NCBI GenBank assembly: GCA_027621295.1
Contig: JAQCBR010000003.1
Span: 1 to 64,000, forward strand
Length of the DNA stretch: 64,000 bases
Direction of reading: 5' to 3'
Source: Planctomycetota bacterium
GTDB taxonomy: Bacteria > Planctomycetota > UBA1135 > UBA2386
Part shown: positions 51,762 through 60,977 of the stretch, in pieces
Numbering within the stretch: position 1 is the first letter of the stretch
How the letters are laid out: every line of letters starts with the position of its first letter
Program-made: the position numbers and the translations under genes
The notes under the pieces: generated by a model
Databases searched by the model: none
Seen by the model: the letters and a program-made list of their open reading frames with translations, nothing else
Told to the model about the DNA's origin: nothing

Positions 51762-53813
51762 CTAGCCGAACGGGTGAGCGAAGTCCTCGGGCGGCAAGTC
51801 TCTGACGAGACTCGAGTTGCCATCCTCCAGGTCAGCCCCGATCCGCTCGAGCTGGACCCGCATGGCGTCGATCTCACGCAGCCCGGACAGAATGCGGATC
51901 GCGCGGAACTCGTCCTTCAGCTGCGCACAGCGCAGCGCGGCTACGGCCTGCTGCGACGCGTCCTGGGCCGCCGCGTGGTGACAGAGCACGAGCATCGATA
52001 CCAGGTGTTCGATGCCCTTGCCGAAGCGCTGCAGCGGGATCTGCGCGCGCGTCAGGTCGAGCTGGAACCAGAGGTTCGTGCCGAGGTACGCCCAGCGTCG
52101 ACCGCGGAGCTTGCGCTCGGCGTAGCGCGCGAAAGGCCGTAGCGCCTTCGGCAGCCCCGCGTAGCGCCCGATCCACGAGGTCGGGACGAGGCGACCGGGG
52201 AGGCGCAGCACCTCGGTGACGAGGCCTCCGGCGATCCAGCCGACGAGGCGCCAGAAGCCAGCGTTGGTCAGCAGGCGGATCGTCGCGAGGGCCACGCGGA
52301 CCGGATGGCGGACTGCCGTGCTGGGCGCGATGCGGAACAGGATCTGATCCTTGGGCAGCGACTTGCCGTCCGGCCCGACGTTGATCGAACGGATCACGCC
52401 GAGCATTCCGGCCATGTAGCGGTCGGTGAAGCGCGTCGTGACGTCCTTCACCATCCCCATCAGGATCAGGTCGTCCTCACCCTCGACGACGCCGAACACG
52501 TGCATGTTCGAACGGGACTGCGCGACGCGGGACTTCGCGTCGAAGGTCCGACCGCCGAGCACGCGCTCACACGCCGTCAGCGATCGGAGCGCCGTGGTCG
52601 CGGCGGCCGACTTGGTCAGGTCGCGGAGACCGGCGAGGTCGACGCCGTCCGCATCCTGCTGCAGCGAGAGGTGCGACAGCGCGCGCGCCTGGAGCGCGCC
52701 ACCGAGCATCGTGCCGAGCGCGAGCCTCGGCAGTTCGTGCTTGATGACGAGTCCGCCGACGCCTGGACGCTGGCGTGCGTAGTGCACGGCGTCCGCCGCG
52801 AACATCCGCTGGTAGCCCGCCGACATCGCCGCGAGCATGCAGCGCCCCATCCGCAGGCAGTAGAACAGCACCTCGACGCCGTCCGCCTCGATGCGGTTGG
52901 CGGCCGGCACCGGGAAGTTGTCGAAGTGGATCCGGCTGTTGTGGTTCGGCTGGAACGCGTCGACATCCGACGAGCGGAGCCAGAACTCGTGGTCGCACGC
53001 ATCGCTCCGCACGATGTCGGCATCTGGCAGCTCGATGACGAACAGCCCGACGTCGCGACCACCCTTGCCGATGCGGACGACGAAGCCCGCCAGGGCGCCG
53101 TAGGTCGCGTTCGTGATCCACAGCTTGTTGCGCGCGCCGTCCGCGAACAGGCGGAAGCCGCCGGTCTCCGGGTCGGGCTCGACGTAGGCCTGGACCTTCT
53201 TCGCGTTGACGCCGATGCCGACCTCGCTGAGTGCGAACGCCATCAGGCGGCCGTCCGAGATCATCGGCAGGAACAGGCTCTGCTGGGCCTGGTTGCCGTA
53301 GCCGAGCAGCGAGCCAGCGCCGATCGTCAGTTCGCCCGAGATCTCGACCGCGAGCGGCCCGAGTCCGTTCGCGGCGAGCTGCTCTTCGATGACCGCGAGT
53401 TCCGGGTAGGACGCCGCGCGCCCGCCGAACTCGGTCGGCACCGTGAACCCGTAGCCGCCCGCCGACGAGACCGCCGTGCGGAGCGCGGTGGACAGCTTGC
53501 CGTCCGCCTCGAACGCCTCACCCTTCGCCAGGCAGCCGAGCGCCGCGTCGAGGACGTCCTTGCCGGTCTCGCCCGCCTGGGCGGAGATCCGTGCCCCGGA
53601 GCCAAGTTCTTCGACCGGCGGGAGCGGCCCGTAGATCAGTCGCTCGACGAGGCTCTGCTTCGCGCGGCCGAGGCGCTGCGCGGCGCGGGTCGCGACGTCG
53701 TCCAGGGCAGCCACGTCGCGGGCCTGCTCGGCGTCACCCGCCGCAGCCAGCGCCTGGGCAGCGGTCGAGAGGGCGGGCTCGGTCTCCGGGGACTTCGTGT
53801 CTCGGCTGGTCAT
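51762..53813 (-). CDS. acyl-CoA dehydrogenase-like protein (FadE-type)
   Basis: The 683-residue protein has the acyl-CoA dehydrogenase fold. The N-terminal helical part is followed by FGFTVPTEFGG-like YGFTVPTEFGGRAASYPEL. The beta-sheet segment has LMAFALSEVGIGVNAKKV, and the helical domain ends with FGVVEGEDDLILMGMVKDVT in the place of the active-site region. Its length and long C-terminal extension (about 520-683) match E. coli FadE-like enzymes, which oxidise long acyl-CoAs with FAD. The C-terminal region includes basic helices likely to contact the membrane. It is the last gene of a minus-strand run with lipoprotein genes; no fad operon partner is adjacent. Confidence 0.82.
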   Translation of the reverse strand: MTSRDTKSPETEPALSTAAQALAAAGDAEQARDVAALDDVATRAAQRLGRAKQSLVERLIYGPLPPVEELGSGARISAQAGETGKDVLDAALGCLAKGEAFEADGKLSTALRTAVSSAGGYGFTVPTEFGGRAASYPELAVIEEQLAANGLGPLAVEISGELTIGAGSLLGYGNQAQQSLFLPMISDGRLMAFALSEVGIGVNAKKVQAYVEPDPETGGFRLFADGARNKLWITNATYGALAGFVVRIGKGGRDVGLFVIELPDADIVRSDACDHEFWLRSSDVDAFQPNHNSRIHFDNFPVPAANRIEADGVEVLFYCLRMGRCMLAAMSAGYQRMFAADAVHYARQRPGVGGLVIKHELPRLALGTMLGGALQARALSHLSLQQDADGVDLAGLRDLTKSAAATTALRSLTACERVLGGRTFDAKSRVAQSRSNMHVFGVVEGEDDLILMGMVKDVTTRFTDRYMAGMLGVIRSINVGPDGKSLPKDQILFRIAPSTAVRHPVRVALATIRLLTNAGFWRLVGWIAGGLVTEVLRLPGRLVPTSWIGRYAGLPKALRPFARYAERKLRGRRWAYLGTNLWFQLDLTRAQIPLQRFGKGIEHLVSMLVLCHHAAAQDASQQAVAALRCAQLKDEFRAIRILSGLREIDAMRVQLERIGADLEDGNSSLVRDLPPEDFAHPFG

Positions 53814-53937
53814 GAGGTCGGTCAGGGGGACGCGGGGTCCGGAGATCGCCGGACACCCTGGTCAGGGCGGGCTTTCGAAGGCCGACCGCCCGGAGACGCA
53901 CCTCGAACTGGCGCGGGGCGGGAACGCCTCGGTCCGG

Positions 53938-54168
53938 TCAATCGAGCGCCTCGGCGTCCGCGGTGTCCTCCGGATCCTCGTCCCCGCCCCGGAGCCGCGC
54001 GACCTTGGCGCGGACCTTCTTGTTCTGCTTCCGGAGACGGTCGTTGCTCTGCTGGAGGCGCTGCAGCTCATCGCAGAGAGCGCGCACCTCGCCGCGACCG
54101 AGGGTGAGCTCGGCCTCTTCGCCGGGGTTCGTCTGGAGCCAGGAACGGAGCTTCGTCGCGTCGATCAT
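53938..54168 (-). CDS. small coiled-coil protein
   Basis: The 76-residue protein starts MIDATKLRSWLQTNPG and continues with a highly charged coiled coil (ELQRLQQSNDRLRKQNKKVRA) and a short acidic tail. It starts 14 nt downstream of the lipoprotein gene that ends at 54183, so it is probably translated with it. Function unknown. It is short but has no stop codons and a composition consistent with a real protein. Confidence 0.55.
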   Translation of the reverse strand: MIDATKLRSWLQTNPGEEAELTLGRGEVRALCDELQRLQQSNDRLRKQNKKVRAKVARLRGGDEDPEDTADAEALD

Positions 54169-54182
54169 CAGGGGCGAAGATG

Positions 54183-55199
54183 CTACCGCCCGCCGGTGTC
54201 CGAACCTTCGGCGGAACCAGGCACTTGCCAGGTGAAGTCCCAGGAACGGAGCTCCTCGACCCCCTGCGGGTCGCCGCCTTCCGGCGACGGGCGCTCCATG
54301 CGGAATCTCGCCTCGACGTGGAGCGGGAGCAGGCGCGCGGGATCGAGGATCGCGATCCGCTCGACCTCACCACGGACACCCATCAGCGTCGCGCGGACGT
54401 TCTCAGGGACGTCGGCCGGCAGCTCCTCGGCCACCGGCTCGACCATCCCCCGGATCTCCAGCCGGACGTGGTCGGCGGGATCGGCGATGTAGCCACGCAT
54501 CTTCACCGGCAGCTCGAGCTCCGAGCCGAGCGGCGCCCAGGGCAACGTCGTGAACACGGGTCGGGTCACGGTCTCGCCGGGAGCGGCGCGCAGCCCCGCC
54601 CAGATGCCGACCCACACCGCGTAGCGATCGCCGGCGGCCCGGATCAGACCCTCGCGCTGCTCGGGCGAGCGCATCATCGCCGCGCGCGCCCGGAGCGCCG
54701 ACTCGATGTCCGCTCGCTCCGCGAGGTCTTCACCGGCCGATTCGATCTGCGCCTCGACCGCCAGGGCCGACCGCTCGATCCAGGCGTCGGCGTCCTCGAC
54801 TCCGACGAAGCTCCCGTCTGCGCCCACGAGGATCGCCGGCATCGCGGACTCGAGGGAGCCGAGCATGCCCGCGAAGCGCTGGCCGACGGCCTCCCGGTCG
54901 GCGCGCTCGCCACCGACCTCGACGAGGTCGAGATCACTGGTGCGGATCACGAGCCCGCCTTCCGCCACACCTTCGACCGTCAGCAGGTAGCGCACGGAGA
55001 ATCCGAGGCCGGCACCCCGGATCCGCTCGACGACCTCGGCCCGCGCGCCGGCCGGCCAAGCGAATCCAAGCTCGATCGGCCCCGCCGGCTGCTCGGCCTC
55101 GGGTCGCACCGTCGCGTCGACCACGCGGCCCGCGTCGGCACCCCCACAGCTGTAGAGAAGGGTGACGATCGCGAGAGCAGCGGCGTGTCTAGGGAGCAT
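54183..55199 (-). CDS. lipoprotein of unknown function
   Basis: The 338-residue protein has a lipoprotein signal (LAIVTLLYSCGGADAG, Cys18). The mature part is beta-rich, with strands such as VVERIRGAGLGFSVRYLLTVEGVA and a C-terminal VEELRSWDFTWQVPGS. It resembles the DUF6263-type lipoproteins of planctomycetes, whose function is not known. It starts 65 nt downstream of the larger lipoprotein gene and is followed by the coiled-coil gene. Confidence 0.65.
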   Translation of the reverse strand: MLPRHAAALAIVTLLYSCGGADAGRVVDATVRPEAEQPAGPIELGFAWPAGARAEVVERIRGAGLGFSVRYLLTVEGVAEGGLVIRTSDLDLVEVGGERADREAVGQRFAGMLGSLESAMPAILVGADGSFVGVEDADAWIERSALAVEAQIESAGEDLAERADIESALRARAAMMRSPEQREGLIRAAGDRYAVWVGIWAGLRAAPGETVTRPVFTTLPWAPLGSELELPVKMRGYIADPADHVRLEIRGMVEPVAEELPADVPENVRATLMGVRGEVERIAILDPARLLPLHVEARFRMERPSPEGGDPQGVEELRSWDFTWQVPGSAEGSDTGGR

Positions 55200-55264
55200 C
55201 CCCGCCGATCATGCCCGCGCCGGACCGGGTGGTCCAACGCGGACGCGACGTCGGCGAACCTGCT

Positions 55265-56959
55265 TCAGCGCACCTGCAGGAACACCGGCCCACGCTCGGA
55301 CTCGAAGTCCCAGTTCGCGTTCCGTGCCCTGACCTGCACGCGGATGCGCGCCCACTCACCCTCGATCGGGAAGTGGCATTCGATCCCGCCGTCGGGCCCC
55401 TGCCGATGCGCGAAGCCCGCACCGCCGTCGCCGAAGTGCGCGCGGTTCTGGAACGCGACCCTGGCCTGCAGGCCCGTGTCCCAGTCGACGAGGATCTCGT
55501 AGGTGTCGGTCGGCTCGACCAGGAACTGGGTCAGGTCCTCGTCCAGCAACAGGTAGACGTCGGTCGCATCGACCGAGGTGAAGACACCGCCCATGTCCGG
55601 ACGGCTCTCCCACAGACGATCGCGCGTCTGCAGCATGATCCGGTCACGATCACGATCCCAGTCACCGAGATCGCCGTCGATCGTCTTCGTCGCCATGGTC
55701 ACGGCAGCGTTGTCGAGCAAGAGCGCGTAGCCCGGATCTTCCTGGAGGATACCTGGTTCGGGTGCCGTGCCGCCGATGGAGACGAGAGCCCCGCCGAAGG
55801 ACGCCATCTCCGCGGTCAGTCCGGCCAGCGACGTGACGCCGAGCAGGCGCCTCGCCGTCAACGGATCGGCGATCGACTTGATGTAGAGCGCCCGTAGATC
55901 GACGCCGGCGAACAGGCGGCGGAAGTCGAGGACGGTGTGCAGCTCCTGCGGCAGGACGGTCCCGTCGGGCAGCGTCGTGATCGTGAACGTGCCGTCCAGC
56001 GCCCCGACCATCGCACGGAGCCAGTTCCGCAGCTGCTCTTCCTGCTGCAGCATCAGCTGCCGCATCGTGGGGTCGGCGATCCACTGCTCGAGGCGCGCCA
56101 TCGACATCACCCCTTCACGCTGCTGCTCCTGATTCTCGGCGCGGACCTGCTCCATGCAGCTCTCGTAGCAGAGGAAGCAGTCCTGCAGGCGATCGCGCAG
56201 GCGCGTCAGGTTCTGCGTGCGGAGCAGCGTGCCGAAACCCGGGTGCTCGATGTCGACCACCGCGATCGGGTCGATCGTCGGGTCGTCGACGAAGTCGAGC
56301 TCGTTCGGCGACAGCGCGTCGTAGTCGTAGACCGTCAGCCCCTCGATCAGTGCGCGCAGCGCCTCGACGACCGCGAGTGCTGCCATCGCATCCGCGTGGT
56401 CGAGACGGATCGCGTGGTCACCGCCGGGCGACAACCAGGCGAGGAACCGTCCACCACGGTCCGCCGGGATCACGTATTCCCAGTCCTCGGGGACCTCACC
56501 CAGCGCGGTCGACACGGCGTCCAGCACCGGGAGCACGTCGTCGATCAGGAGCGTGGCGAGCTCGTCGAGCGTCGGGAAGTCGTCCTTGAACAGCCCTTCG
56601 CCGTGCTCCTCGAGGGCCAGGAGCAGATCCCAGAACGTCGCGCCATCGATGAACTGGATGCCTGCTCGCTCCAGCGTGAGGCGGAAGCGATGTTGGGCCT
56701 GGGTCCTCGTCTGGATCTCGTCGAGCGCAACGACGCTGGCCAGGACGACCTGCGCGTCGACGTTCGACGGATCGAGCCGTGTCGCGGCGAAGAGGTCGTC
56801 GCGCATCGCCTCGAAGTCATCGCTGCCGTCGAACAGCGCGGTCACGGTGTCGAGTGTCAGCCTCGCGGCTTCGTTGGTGTTCTTGCCGGTCGACTTGTCG
56901 TGGCAAGCGGTTGCAGCGAGAAGCAGTGCCAAGGCTGCAGACGGGGCTCTGTGCATCAT
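55265..56959 (-). CDS. large lipoprotein of unknown function
   Basis: The 564-residue protein begins MMHRAPSAALALLLAATACHD with a lipobox-like ATAC, so Cys19 is a candidate lipidated residue. The N-terminal half is alpha-helical (TLDTVTALFDGSDDFEAM and later repeats). The middle carries CFLCYESCMEQ, with three clustered cysteines (about 258-264), and the C-terminal 160 residues are beta-rich, with ATDVYLLLDEDLTQFLVEP. The start at 56959 is supported by GGAGG 10 nt upstream; ATG at 56956 is possible. It precedes the second lipoprotein gene by 65 bp. No function can be assigned. Confidence 0.62.
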   Translation of the reverse strand: MMHRAPSAALALLLAATACHDKSTGKNTNEAARLTLDTVTALFDGSDDFEAMRDDLFAATRLDPSNVDAQVVLASVVALDEIQTRTQAQHRFRLTLERAGIQFIDGATFWDLLLALEEHGEGLFKDDFPTLDELATLLIDDVLPVLDAVSTALGEVPEDWEYVIPADRGGRFLAWLSPGGDHAIRLDHADAMAALAVVEALRALIEGLTVYDYDALSPNELDFVDDPTIDPIAVVDIEHPGFGTLLRTQNLTRLRDRLQDCFLCYESCMEQVRAENQEQQREGVMSMARLEQWIADPTMRQLMLQQEEQLRNWLRAMVGALDGTFTITTLPDGTVLPQELHTVLDFRRLFAGVDLRALYIKSIADPLTARRLLGVTSLAGLTAEMASFGGALVSIGGTAPEPGILQEDPGYALLLDNAAVTMATKTIDGDLGDWDRDRDRIMLQTRDRLWESRPDMGGVFTSVDATDVYLLLDEDLTQFLVEPTDTYEILVDWDTGLQARVAFQNRAHFGDGGAGFAHRQGPDGGIECHFPIEGEWARIRVQVRARNANWDFESERGPVFLQVR

Positions 56960-57183
56960 CTTCGGTGTTCCTCCGGTTCGGCCCAATGCGGGCGCCCGGT
57001 CGAACGCCTCGTGCCCCGTGCCGTTGCGTCCCGAATCGCACGACGAATCAGCCCCATGGGCACCTCGTTTGCGCGTGAGACCAGGGCGTGCATCCCCCCC
57101 TTGCCGTCGGACGAAGGTCGCGGGACGCTGTCTCCCCCCCGGCCTGCCCCGAGTCAGACCCTGGCCGCGAGCCCACGCTCGTC

Positions 57184-58242
57184 ATGACCATGCGCATCCA
57201 GAAGATCCTCACGACGCTGGGCTTCGCCCTCATCGCAAGCGGCGGAGCCACGTCGCAGACGACGGTCACGCTCGAGCCGGTCGCCGACACGACGCTGTAC
57301 CAGTTCGATCCGTTCGCCAGCAACGGCGCCGGGACCCGCCTGTTCTGCGGCAACGACCTCGCGGCGTCGTCCAAGCGCGGGCTGCTGCAGTTCGACGTCC
57401 ACGCATCGATCCCGCCCGGCTCCGTGATCCGCTCGGCCCAGCTGGGCATGAGCGTGGTCCAGACCAGGGCTCCGGCGCTCCCGGTCGACCTGCACCGCGT
57501 CCTCTCGCCCTGGGGTGAGGGGACTTCGTTCGCATCGAGCGGACAGGGCGGCGGCGCACCGGCGACCCCGGGAGATGCCACCTGGTTCGACGCGAACTTC
57601 GGGGTCCAGCAGTGGGCGCAGATGGGCGGCGACTACGCGCTCTCGTCGAGCGCCTCGACGGTCTGCGGCTCGACCGGCCGCTTCACGTGGTCGTCGACCG
57701 GCCTCGTCAACGACGTCCAGGCCTGGGTCAACGGCACCGCCGCGGACTTCGGCTGGATCGTCATCTCGGGTGAGTCCGGAACGATGACGGCGCGCGCGTT
57801 CGCGACGCGCGAAGCGGCGGCCGGCCAGCGTCCGACGCTGACCGTCACCTACGACCCGCCGACCGCGGCCATCGTCGGCTACGGCACCGGCTGCGCGGGC
57901 GGGGGAATCCTGCCGATGACGATCACCGCGTCGTCGCAGCCGACCGTCCCCAACGCGCAGTTCTCGCTCCGCCGCACCGGCGGCCCTCGTATCGCGACCT
58001 TCGTGCTGAACCTGTTCGGGGACATCCTGTCCTCGCCGCTCCCGCTGACGCCTGGCTGCGACCTCTGGGGGAACCCGGGGACGCTGCTCGCATCGGTGAC
58101 GATGCCGGCCGTCCTCCCGCTGCCGATCCCGAACGACCCGGGCATCCTGGGCGCAACGCTCGGCCTCCAGGCCTTCGCGATCGACCCGGCGACGCAGACC
58201 TTCGCGTCGTCGAGCGCGCTCCAGCTCCGCTTCGGGCTGTGA
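57184..58242 (+). CDS. secreted DNRLRE-domain protein with C-terminal two-cysteine module
   Basis: The 352-residue protein has a signal peptide (ILTTLGFALIASGGATSQ). A DNRLRE beta-sandwich domain follows (about 20-225; LEPVADTTLYQF, GLLQFDVHASIPPGSVI, VQAWVNGTA and FATREAAAGQRPTLTVTY). The C-terminal module (about 233-352) starts YGTGCAGGG (Cys237), has SSPLPLT and then GCDLW (Cys292). The same order of GxGC, PLP-x-L and GC occurs in the proteins at 20543-21610 and 49033-51594. It may anchor or sort secreted proteins. Its end overlaps the GTG of the Rsm22 gene by 4 bp. Upstream is a 224-bp divergent promoter region. Confidence 0.75.
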   Translation: MTMRIQKILTTLGFALIASGGATSQTTVTLEPVADTTLYQFDPFASNGAGTRLFCGNDLAASSKRGLLQFDVHASIPPGSVIRSAQLGMSVVQTRAPALPVDLHRVLSPWGEGTSFASSGQGGGAPATPGDATWFDANFGVQQWAQMGGDYALSSSASTVCGSTGRFTWSSTGLVNDVQAWVNGTAADFGWIVISGESGTMTARAFATREAAAGQRPTLTVTYDPPTAAIVGYGTGCAGGGILPMTITASSQPTVPNAQFSLRRTGGPRIATFVLNLFGDILSSPLPLTPGCDLWGNPGTLLASVTMPAVLPLPIPNDPGILGATLGLQAFAIDPATQTFASSSALQLRFGL

Positions 58243-59255
58243 CGGAGGGGAGAGGCCCCGACCTCGAGCGCCTGCGGCGTCTGCGGGACCTGTTCCTCGA
58301 CGCGACGGGCGCACCGCGCGCCGTCGCCGCCTACTGGCAGAGCGACGAGGACCTCGCCGCCTACGACGCGGTCTTCGCCGCGCGGATCGGCTGGAAGTGG
58401 GACGCAGCCCTCGAGGATGCGATCGCCCGCGGGTTCGCGCCCGGGAACGGACTCCACGTCGTCGACTTCGGATGTGGCACGGGCATCGCGGCACGGCGAT
58501 TCGCCGCACGCTTCGACGTCTCGGAAGTGCGCTGCGTGGACCACTCGGCGCGGGCCGCCGCGTTCGCCGCCGCTCGTCTGCGCGACGAGCGCCCCCAGGT
58601 CGCCACGTCCGCGGCCATGCCCGGTCCCCACGATGCTGACCCGGACGTATTGCTGATCAGCCACGTGCTCGACGAGCTCGGACCGTCCACGGAGGACGCG
58701 CTGCTGGAACTCGCCGCCCGATCGAAGCACGTCGTCTGGGTCGAACCCGGCAGCCGCGTGGTGTCGCGACGGCTCGCCACCCACCGCGACCACCTGGTCG
58801 CGAACGCCGGCTTCTCGATCGTTGCGCCGTGCCCACACCAGGGACCGTGCAGCGCGCTCCGCGCGGACGGCAGCCACTGGTGCCACTTCTTCGCGTCTCC
58901 GCCAGCCGAGGTCTTCACGGACGGGGACTGGGTGCGACTCGGCCGCGAGCTCGGCATCGACCTGCGCGCCCTGCCGTACGCCAGCCTCGTGCTGTCACGG
59001 GCCCCCTCGGGCGACCTGGCATCCGTGGGCCGCGTCCTGGCGAGACCAGAGGTCTCCGGCAAGGAAGCGCGCGTCTTCGTCTGCGACGCGGAGGGCCTCC
59101 ATCACCTGGCCGCGTTCAAGAGCCGCGGCAGCGCCGACGCGTGGCGCACGCTGAAGAAGGCCGGCTCCGGCCTGCGCGATGTGCGCGTGGAGCGGGATGG
59201 CGCGAAGCTTCGCGCCATCGAACCGCTGCACGCGTCGGATCAGCCCCAGTCGTAG
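58239..59255 (+). CDS. Rsm22-family small ribosomal subunit methyltransferase
   Basis: The 338-residue protein is a SAM-dependent methyltransferase of the Rsm22/METTL17 family. The SAM-binding motif is VDFGCGTGI (75-83). The family signature, IVAPCPHQGPCSALR with WCHFF, holds Cys198, Cys204 and Cys215; in mitochondrial relatives such cysteines bind an iron-sulfur cluster. Rsm22 proteins act in small ribosomal subunit assembly. The start is GTG at 58239, which overlaps the stop codon of the secreted protein gene (GTGA), so this gene is read in the same transcript, although the two products seem unrelated. It converges with the hydroxyacyl-CoA dehydrogenase gene, overlapping by 16 bp. Confidence 0.88.
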   Translation: MTEGRGPDLERLRRLRDLFLDATGAPRAVAAYWQSDEDLAAYDAVFAARIGWKWDAALEDAIARGFAPGNGLHVVDFGCGTGIAARRFAARFDVSEVRCVDHSARAAAFAAARLRDERPQVATSAAMPGPHDADPDVLLISHVLDELGPSTEDALLELAARSKHVVWVEPGSRVVSRRLATHRDHLVANAGFSIVAPCPHQGPCSALRADGSHWCHFFASPPAEVFTDGDWVRLGRELGIDLRALPYASLVLSRAPSGDLASVGRVLARPEVSGKEARVFVCDAEGLHHLAAFKSRGSADAWRTLKKAGSGLRDVRVERDGAKLRAIEPLHASDQPQS

Positions 59256-60112
59256 AAGCCTCGGCCCGACTTCTTGCCGAGCTTGCCCTCGGCCACCATG
59301 TCGCGGAGCAGCTGCGGCGCCTCGAAGACCGGGCTGTCGAGCTCCTTGCGCAGGTAGTCGGCGATCGCGAGCCGCACGTCGAGGCCGACGAGGTCCGTGA
59401 GTCGGAGCGGACCCATCGGGTGTCGGTAGCCGAGCTCCATCGCCTTGTCGATGTCGGCGGCCGAAGCCACCTCGGCCTCGACCATCCGGATCGCCTCGAG
59501 GCCGATGCAGACGCCGAGGCGGGACGTCGCGAACCCGGGGCTGTCACGCACGACGATCGGCTCCTTCTGGATCTGCGTCGCGTAGGTCCGCACCCCCTCG
59601 AGCGTCGCGTCGCTCGCAGCCGCGGGCCGCACGATCTCGAGCAGCGCCATGATCGGCACCGGGTTGAAGAAGTGCATGCCGATGCAGCGCTCCGGGGAAG
59701 GGAGCCCCTCGAAGATGCCGGCGAGCGAAAGCGAAGAGGTGTTCGTCGCGAGCACGGCGGTCGCCGGCGCCGCGGCGGCCACTGCCGCGAACACCTCGCG
59801 CTTCAGCTCGAGCCGCTCCGGCACGGCCTCGATGATGAGATCGGCCCCGGCGACCGCCGCCGCCAGATCCGTCGTCGTCCCGAGCCGTCCGAGCGTCGCC
59901 TCCCGCAGCTCGGGCGCGACCTTGCCCTTCTCGACGCCCTTGTCGAGGAAGCCGCGGATCGTCCCCATCCCGCGCTCGACGAACGCATCCTCGACGTCCC
60001 GCAGCACGACCTGGGACCCGGCCTGCGCACAGACCTGCGCGATCCCGGCCCCCATCGTCCCGGCACCGAGGACTGCGACACGGGGGAAGACGACGTTCTG
60101 CGAATCGGTCAT
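59240..60112 (-). CDS. hbd: 3-hydroxyacyl/3-hydroxybutyryl-CoA dehydrogenase
   Basis: The 290-residue protein is the short monofunctional 3-hydroxyacyl-CoA dehydrogenase that oxidises 3-hydroxybutyryl-CoA (or the longer analogue) with NAD(P). The dinucleotide motif is GAGTMGAGIA (17-26). The catalytic residues are in the NTSSLS (about 124-129) and HFFNPV (about 147-152) segments. C-terminal features include DSPGFATSRLG and the final GKKSGRGFYDW. It is the last of five minus-strand genes for acyl-CoA metabolism, 92 nt after the crotonase gene. Confidence 0.93.
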   Translation of the reverse strand: MTDSQNVVFPRVAVLGAGTMGAGIAQVCAQAGSQVVLRDVEDAFVERGMGTIRGFLDKGVEKGKVAPELREATLGRLGTTTDLAAAVAGADLIIEAVPERLELKREVFAAVAAAAPATAVLATNTSSLSLAGIFEGLPSPERCIGMHFFNPVPIMALLEIVRPAAASDATLEGVRTYATQIQKEPIVVRDSPGFATSRLGVCIGLEAIRMVEAEVASAADIDKAMELGYRHPMGPLRLTDLVGLDVRLAIADYLRKELDSPVFEAPQLLRDMVAEGKLGKKSGRGFYDWG

Positions 60113-60203
60113 GGTTCAGGCTGGGTAGGCGGACGAGCGATCAAACACGACGTGCGCGAGCGGCTCCAACGCAAAGGCCATGACGCCGCGGCGGTTCCGC
60201 CTC

Positions 60204-60977
60204 TCACTTCTTCGCACGCTTGTCCAGGAAGGCCTGCATGCGGTCGTGCTTGTCCTGGCTGTCGAAGAGCACCGCCTGGAGGGAGCTCTCCATCGCCATC
60301 GCCATCTGCTCGTTGGGGCGCGCGAGCGCGTTCATCGACGCCTTGGCCAGACGGACGGCGAGAGGGCCGTTGTGCGCGATCTCGCGCGCGAGCGCGAGGG
60401 CCGCGTCCAGCACCTCCTCGTCGGGCACGACACGGTTCACGAGCCCGATGCGCTCGGCCTCCGTCGCGTCGACGATGCGGCCCGTGTAGACCAGCTCGCG
60501 CGCCCGGCCGAGGCCGATCAGGCGCGGCAGGCGGTAGGTCGCGCCGGCCGCGGGAATGATGCCGAGCGAGACCTCGGGCTGCCCGAGGCGCGCCGATGCG
60601 CCGGCGACGCGGAGGTCACATGCGATCGCCAGCTCGCAGCCGCCGCCCAGGCACCAACCGCGGATCGCGGCGATCACCGGGACCGGGAAGTCCTCGACGC
60701 GCTTGAACAGCGACGAGTTGATCGAGGCGAGGGCGTCGCGCGCGTTCCGCTCCTTGAGCTGGGCGATGTCCGCGCCCGCGGCGAACGCCTTGTCACCCGC
60801 GCCCGTCAGGACGATCGCCGTCAGATCGGGCTCCTCGAGCAGGGCGTCCAGGTTGCGGTGCAGCGCCTGGACCATCTCGAGGTCGATCGCGTTGCGGCGT
60901 TCTGGGGCGTTCAGGGTCAGGACCGCGATCCGGTCCTCGATCCGCAGCAGCGTGCGTGGGGTGTCTTCGGCGCTCAT
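60204..60977 (-). CDS. enoyl-CoA hydratase/isomerase (crotonase)
   Basis: The 257-residue protein is a crotonase. The oxyanion hole segment AFAAGADIAQL is followed by both catalytic glutamates: one in LGGGCELAIACD and one in LGQPEVSLGIIPAAG. It therefore has the hydratase-type active site for adding water to trans-2-enoyl-CoA. The start overlaps the end of the DCC-family gene (ATGA), and a strong AGGAGG motif (60990 to 60985) lies 7 nt upstream of the ATG, within that gene. It is one of two hydratases in the operon. Confidence 0.93.
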   Translation of the reverse strand: MSAEDTPRTLLRIEDRIAVLTLNAPERRNAIDLEMVQALHRNLDALLEEPDLTAIVLTGAGDKAFAAGADIAQLKERNARDALASINSSLFKRVEDFPVPVIAAIRGWCLGGGCELAIACDLRVAGASARLGQPEVSLGIIPAAGATYRLPRLIGLGRARELVYTGRIVDATEAERIGLVNRVVPDEEVLDAALALAREIAHNGPLAVRLAKASMNALARPNEQMAMAMESSLQAVLFDSQDKHDRMQAFLDKRAKK

